From Gigaspora rosea (taxonomy: Eukaryota > Glomeromycota > Glomeromycetes > Diversisporales > Gigasporaceae): a stretch of DNA of 64,000 nt. The stretch is from assembly GCA_003550325.1 (NCBI GenBank), contig QKWP01001221.1, positions 7,941-71,940 of the forward strand, read 5' to 3'. Position numbers and translations under genes: made by a program. Of the stretch, positions 60,859-64,000 are shown piece after piece. A model generated the notes under the pieces. That model was not told where the DNA came from, searched no databases, and worked only from the letters and a program-made list of their open reading frames with translations. Every line of letters starts with the position of its first letter. The first letter of the stretch is position 1.

Positions 60859-60924
60859 GCATCATAATCCTGGACACCCTAGTGGGTGGGTGGATTTGAT
60901 GCTTGCGCCCATAGCTCTAGATTA
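60859..60924 (+). repeat. 66-bp direct repeat, copy 2
   Basis: One mismatch from 55836-55901. It carries the last ~24 bp of a hAT right end and the same flank, without the rest of the element. A shorter repeat, ataaataccagtttcat, occurs just before (60839) and after (60925). Confidence 0.95.
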
Positions 60925-61050
60925 TAAATACCAGTTTCATCCCGCATAATGCTTGCCACATTTTGCATATGATTTTCAGCTATCAATCACACCCTTTTCA
61001 GAAAACGTAATCCACCTGACTTCCTGCGTTCTGGATGGCGTGACAGTATA

Positions 61051-61967
61051 GCAAATCTTACGTTTTTGATACTCCTGCACTTACTTTTTTGATACTCCTG
61101 TATGTACCCCAAAATTATGCTTACTTTTTTGATACAAATCTGCATATATACACGTGACTTGTGTTACACAAAGGCCCAGTGCATTGTTTTTGCAAAAATA
61201 ATTTTTGGTTACACGCCACGCATGTCGTGTAACGTTACACAAGTCTAATTTTGCCCGGCATTAAGCTTAATGCTGGTGGGCACAATCATAATAATACCCC
61301 CGGCGGGGTTAGACATAATTCCGGCCCACCCTAACCCTAAATCTAGTGGTACCCTAACCCGGCATTAAGCTTAATGCTGGTGGGCACTATCATGATAATG
61401 CCCCGGCGGGGTTAGACATAATTCCGGCCCACCCTAACCCTAAATCTAGGAACCCTAAAAACTAATTGTTCGAAGCAACCTCCAATCACAGTACATACTG
61501 GTTACACGACATATGCATCTAGTATATGTACTGTGATTGGATGTTGCTTCGAACAATAGTTTTTAGGGTTCCTAGATTTAAGGTTAGGGTGGGCCGGAAT
61601 TATGTCTAACCCCGCCGGGGCATTATCATGATAGTGCCCACCAGCATTAAGCTTAATGCCGGGTTAGGGTACCACTAGATTTAGGGTTAGGGTGGGCCGG
61701 AATTATGTCTAACCCGCTGGGGGCATTATCATTATAGTCCAACCAGCATTAGGCTTAATGCCGGGCAAAATTAGACCTGTGTAACGTTACACGACATTAG
61801 CGGCGTGTAACCAAAATTATTTTTGCAAAAACAATGCACTGGGCCTTTGTGTAACACAAGTCACGTGTATATATGCAGATCTGCATCAAAAAAGTAAGCG
61901 TAATTTTGGGGTACATACAGGAGAATCAAAAAAGTAAGTGCAGGAGTATCAAAAACGTAAGATTTGC
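61051..61967. repeat. 917-bp palindrome with internal tandem units
   Basis: gcaaatcttacgtttttgat at the left is mirrored by atcaaaaacgtaagatttgc; arms of about 445 bp flank a ~30-bp centre near 61510. Each arm contains two tandem copies of a ~110-bp GC-richer unit (ggcattaagcttaatgctgg .. cggcggggttagacataatt .. accctaaccctaaatctag) and a tgtaacgttaca box. The arms are nearly identical. No ORF of note; probably a foldback transposon. Confidence 0.94.
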
Positions 61968-62211
61968 CACTCCGCTGCTTTTGTTTTGGTGTATTTTCCT
62001 GCACGTGTTCGGAATTCATGTTAGGCTGATCCGGAACGATCAAAATTCGAATTCACTGATTGGTACAGTAGTTGCCTTTTTAGGAGTTTGTATTACCGGC
62101 ACAAATAAGTAAACCCAAAAATTACCGTGACACAAATAAGCATCTTCGTTATGCTTTTTTATATATATACATAATAATTTCTCCGTAACGGTTATTGTTT
62201 AAATTGCAACT

Positions 62212-63680
62212 ATGGCCGACGAGTTTAATTTTAAAAGATATAGTTGCAATGTGCAAATTGCAATCGATATAACACTTCGCCAGCTTGGTGTCAAACATGT
62301 GACCCATATAAAACAACCCAAGGATGGACAAGTGGGAATAAGGATATCGATGATTGCATTAAAAAATTTCAACTTGAAGCTACAAAATACGACGATATAA
62401 TCGAATGGATTCCTTTTAATAAATTAGTTAATATTGAAAATACCGGTGATAGATTTTTAGCAACCTGGTTAGATGGAATACGTGATGAATATACACTGTC
62501 ACGTACACCATCATATAAAATTGAACTTAAACCACTAACGGGTTTGCAAAATTTATCAGATATATTAAAAGAAGTAAGATAAATTCCATATTTAAATTAT
62601 TATTATTGCACAGTACACACTTTAATTTACACCTGTATTTTTAATACTGTAATAAGTTTACAGATTATATAAAATTAATGAATAACGATTTTAAAGTATA
62701 TGGACTAACTCAAAACACTTCAACTAATGTGTATACGTTAGTATGTGATGAATTTGGTTTCAAAAGGCATAAAAGTAATGGAAGGTGTGCAAATTGCAAT
62801 CGATATAATACATCGCCAGTTTGGTGTCAAACGTGCGATCCTTATAAAGCAACACAAGGATGGACGAGTGAAAATAAGGGTGTCGATGATTGTATTAAGG
62901 AATTTCAACTTAGAGCCACAAAGTACGACGATGTAATTGAATGGATTCCTTTTAATAAATTAGTTAATATTCAAAATATTGGGAATAGGTTTTTAGCAAC
63001 CTGGTTAGATGGATTACGTTATATAAATTATGATGATAAAGCTGAATATGGATGTAGATATACACAGTCACGTATACCATCATGCACAATTATGCTTATA
63101 ATACTGGATAATTCACAAAATTTATTAACTATTTTAAAAGAAGTAAGGTTACATTGTTTATTTATACATATAATTTATACGTAACACGTTTACACAAATT
63201 ACTTATATTTTAAATACTTTGTAAGTTTAAAAATTACGTGCAATTCGAAAGTAGAAGTATTTATGGATTAACCCAAAACACCATAACAAAAGACTACTTG
63301 TTAGTATTTGATGAATATAGTTCTAAACGAATTGAATGTCATGGAAAATGTGCAAATTGCAATCGATATAACACATCGCCAGCTTGGTGTCAAATATGCG
63401 ACCCCAATAAAACAACTCAAGGATGGACAAGTGAAAATAACGATGTTGATAATTTTATTAAAGAATTTCAAATTAAAGCTACAGAGTACGACGATGTAAT
63501 CGAATGGATTCCTTTTAATAGATTAGTTAATATTCGAAACATCGGCGATAAGTTTTTTGCAACCTGGTTAGATGGAAAACGACGTGTAAATGGATATCAA
63601 TATAACTACGTATAACGTCATGCACAGTGGAGCTTAAATCACTAGCTAGATCACTAAATTTATTAGATATGCTAAAAGAA
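62212..63680 (+). pseudogene. three tandem Cys-ribbon/kinase N-lobe exons, decayed
   Basis: Exon 1 is 62212-62573, exon 2 62657-63142 and exon 3 63226-63680; both introns are exactly 83 nt and each exon ends LKE before gtaag. Each module reads: beta-strand block YGLTQNT..Y.LV (exons 2-3), K..NG(K/R)CANCNRYNTSP.WCQ.CDP ribbon, WIPFN(K/R)LVNI, a degenerate loop (IGDRFLATWLDG, IGNRFLATWLDG, IGDKFFATWLDG) and an L..SQNLL..LKE end. The GxGxxGxV loop of the parent kinase is gone in all three, and the beta-3 Lys is lost in exon 2 (IMLIIL). Frameshifts occur near 62243 in exon 1 and 63612 in exon 3; exon 2 is fully open (162 codons). No C-lobe is visible before the window end, so the gene may continue beyond it. 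Confidence 0.8.
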
Positions 63681-64000
63681 GTAAGTTAGTGCTGCAAAGT
63701 GAACACCTGTATGTGAATATTTTACAAATTTAGCCCCCCGAAGAATTATGATATTACGTATGTACAATACCATGTAAGTATGTATTGTAAGTAGGTAGAT
63801 ATATCAACCATTCTATCGATTATAAATTGCTAATAATGCAATTATTTTTGAGGTGAAATTTGTTACAGTGAAAAATTCATTTGCAGCATTTCACTCTACA
63901 GCACCATTTAATAAATTATTATTGTATAATATGCCTTATTTTAATACATATTTATATTTATAAACTTTCATAAGTTTTTAGATTATGTACTGTTAAAAAA
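63681..64000. other. intron or intergenic AT-rich tail of the window
   Basis: Follows the third gtaagt donor. No further N-lobe or catalytic-loop exon is recognised before the window ends. Confidence 0.5.

Overview
The window looks like nuclear DNA of an arbuscular-mycorrhizal fungus (Glomeromycotina, most like Rhizophagus irregularis or a close relative). The reasons are very AT-rich DNA, short introns of 80-110 nt with GT..AG ends, Rhizophagus-type kinase genes (Cys-rich ribbon followed by WIPF..L), 36-residue Sel1 repeat arrays joined to kinases, a BTB-TLDc relic and dense nested transposons. The organism call is inference from these families; no database was searched.

Layout. 1-760: tandem ~110-130 bp repeats. 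783-2097: broken protein kinase. 2854-6951: hAT transposon with decayed transposase. 7008-9195: nested hAT-like elements, with degenerate telomere-like repeats at 7080-7222. 9757-10095: mariner-like MITE. 10098-12751: nothing recognisable. 12752-22454: one Ty3/gypsy chromovirus with both LTRs, on the minus strand, cut by at least four DNA transposons whose target duplications can be read. 23741-30693: a LINE (ORF1 with RRMs; ORF2 with endonuclease, RT, RNase H) containing an assembly seam at the single N (26025). 31984-34948: small DNA elements, large foldbacks and a tRNA-derived SINE. 36075-36598: a small thioredoxin-like (TXNDC17/TRP14-like) gene. 39235-48036, minus strand: MLKL-like helical domain, pseudokinase, a Sel1 array of about 43 units and a second kinase. 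48713-50680: dead BTB-TLDc gene. 52143-55858: hAT and mariner elements. 56214-59903: the only clearly intact large gene, four exons and about 1006 aa, of unknown function. 61051-61967: a 917-bp palindrome. 62212-63680: three tandem exons, each a decayed Cys-ribbon plus kinase N-lobe module.

How it fits together. The cellular genes are mainly signalling families expanded in these fungi: kinases, an MLKL-like pseudokinase with Sel1 scaffold, and BTB-TLDc. Most are frameshifted or interrupted, so this reads as a gene-poor, transposon-rich accessory region where such genes are duplicated and lost. Ten hAT-like elements can be delimited by inverted ends, seven of them also by 8-bp target duplications. 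The GC-rich 'gggtcggg' and 'ggtaacccgg' blocks scattered through the AT-rich sequence are the subterminal parts of five of these hAT elements. The best candidates for new biology are the MLKL-like pseudokinase/Sel1/kinase locus, the tandem N-lobe modules, and the intact 1006-aa gene.
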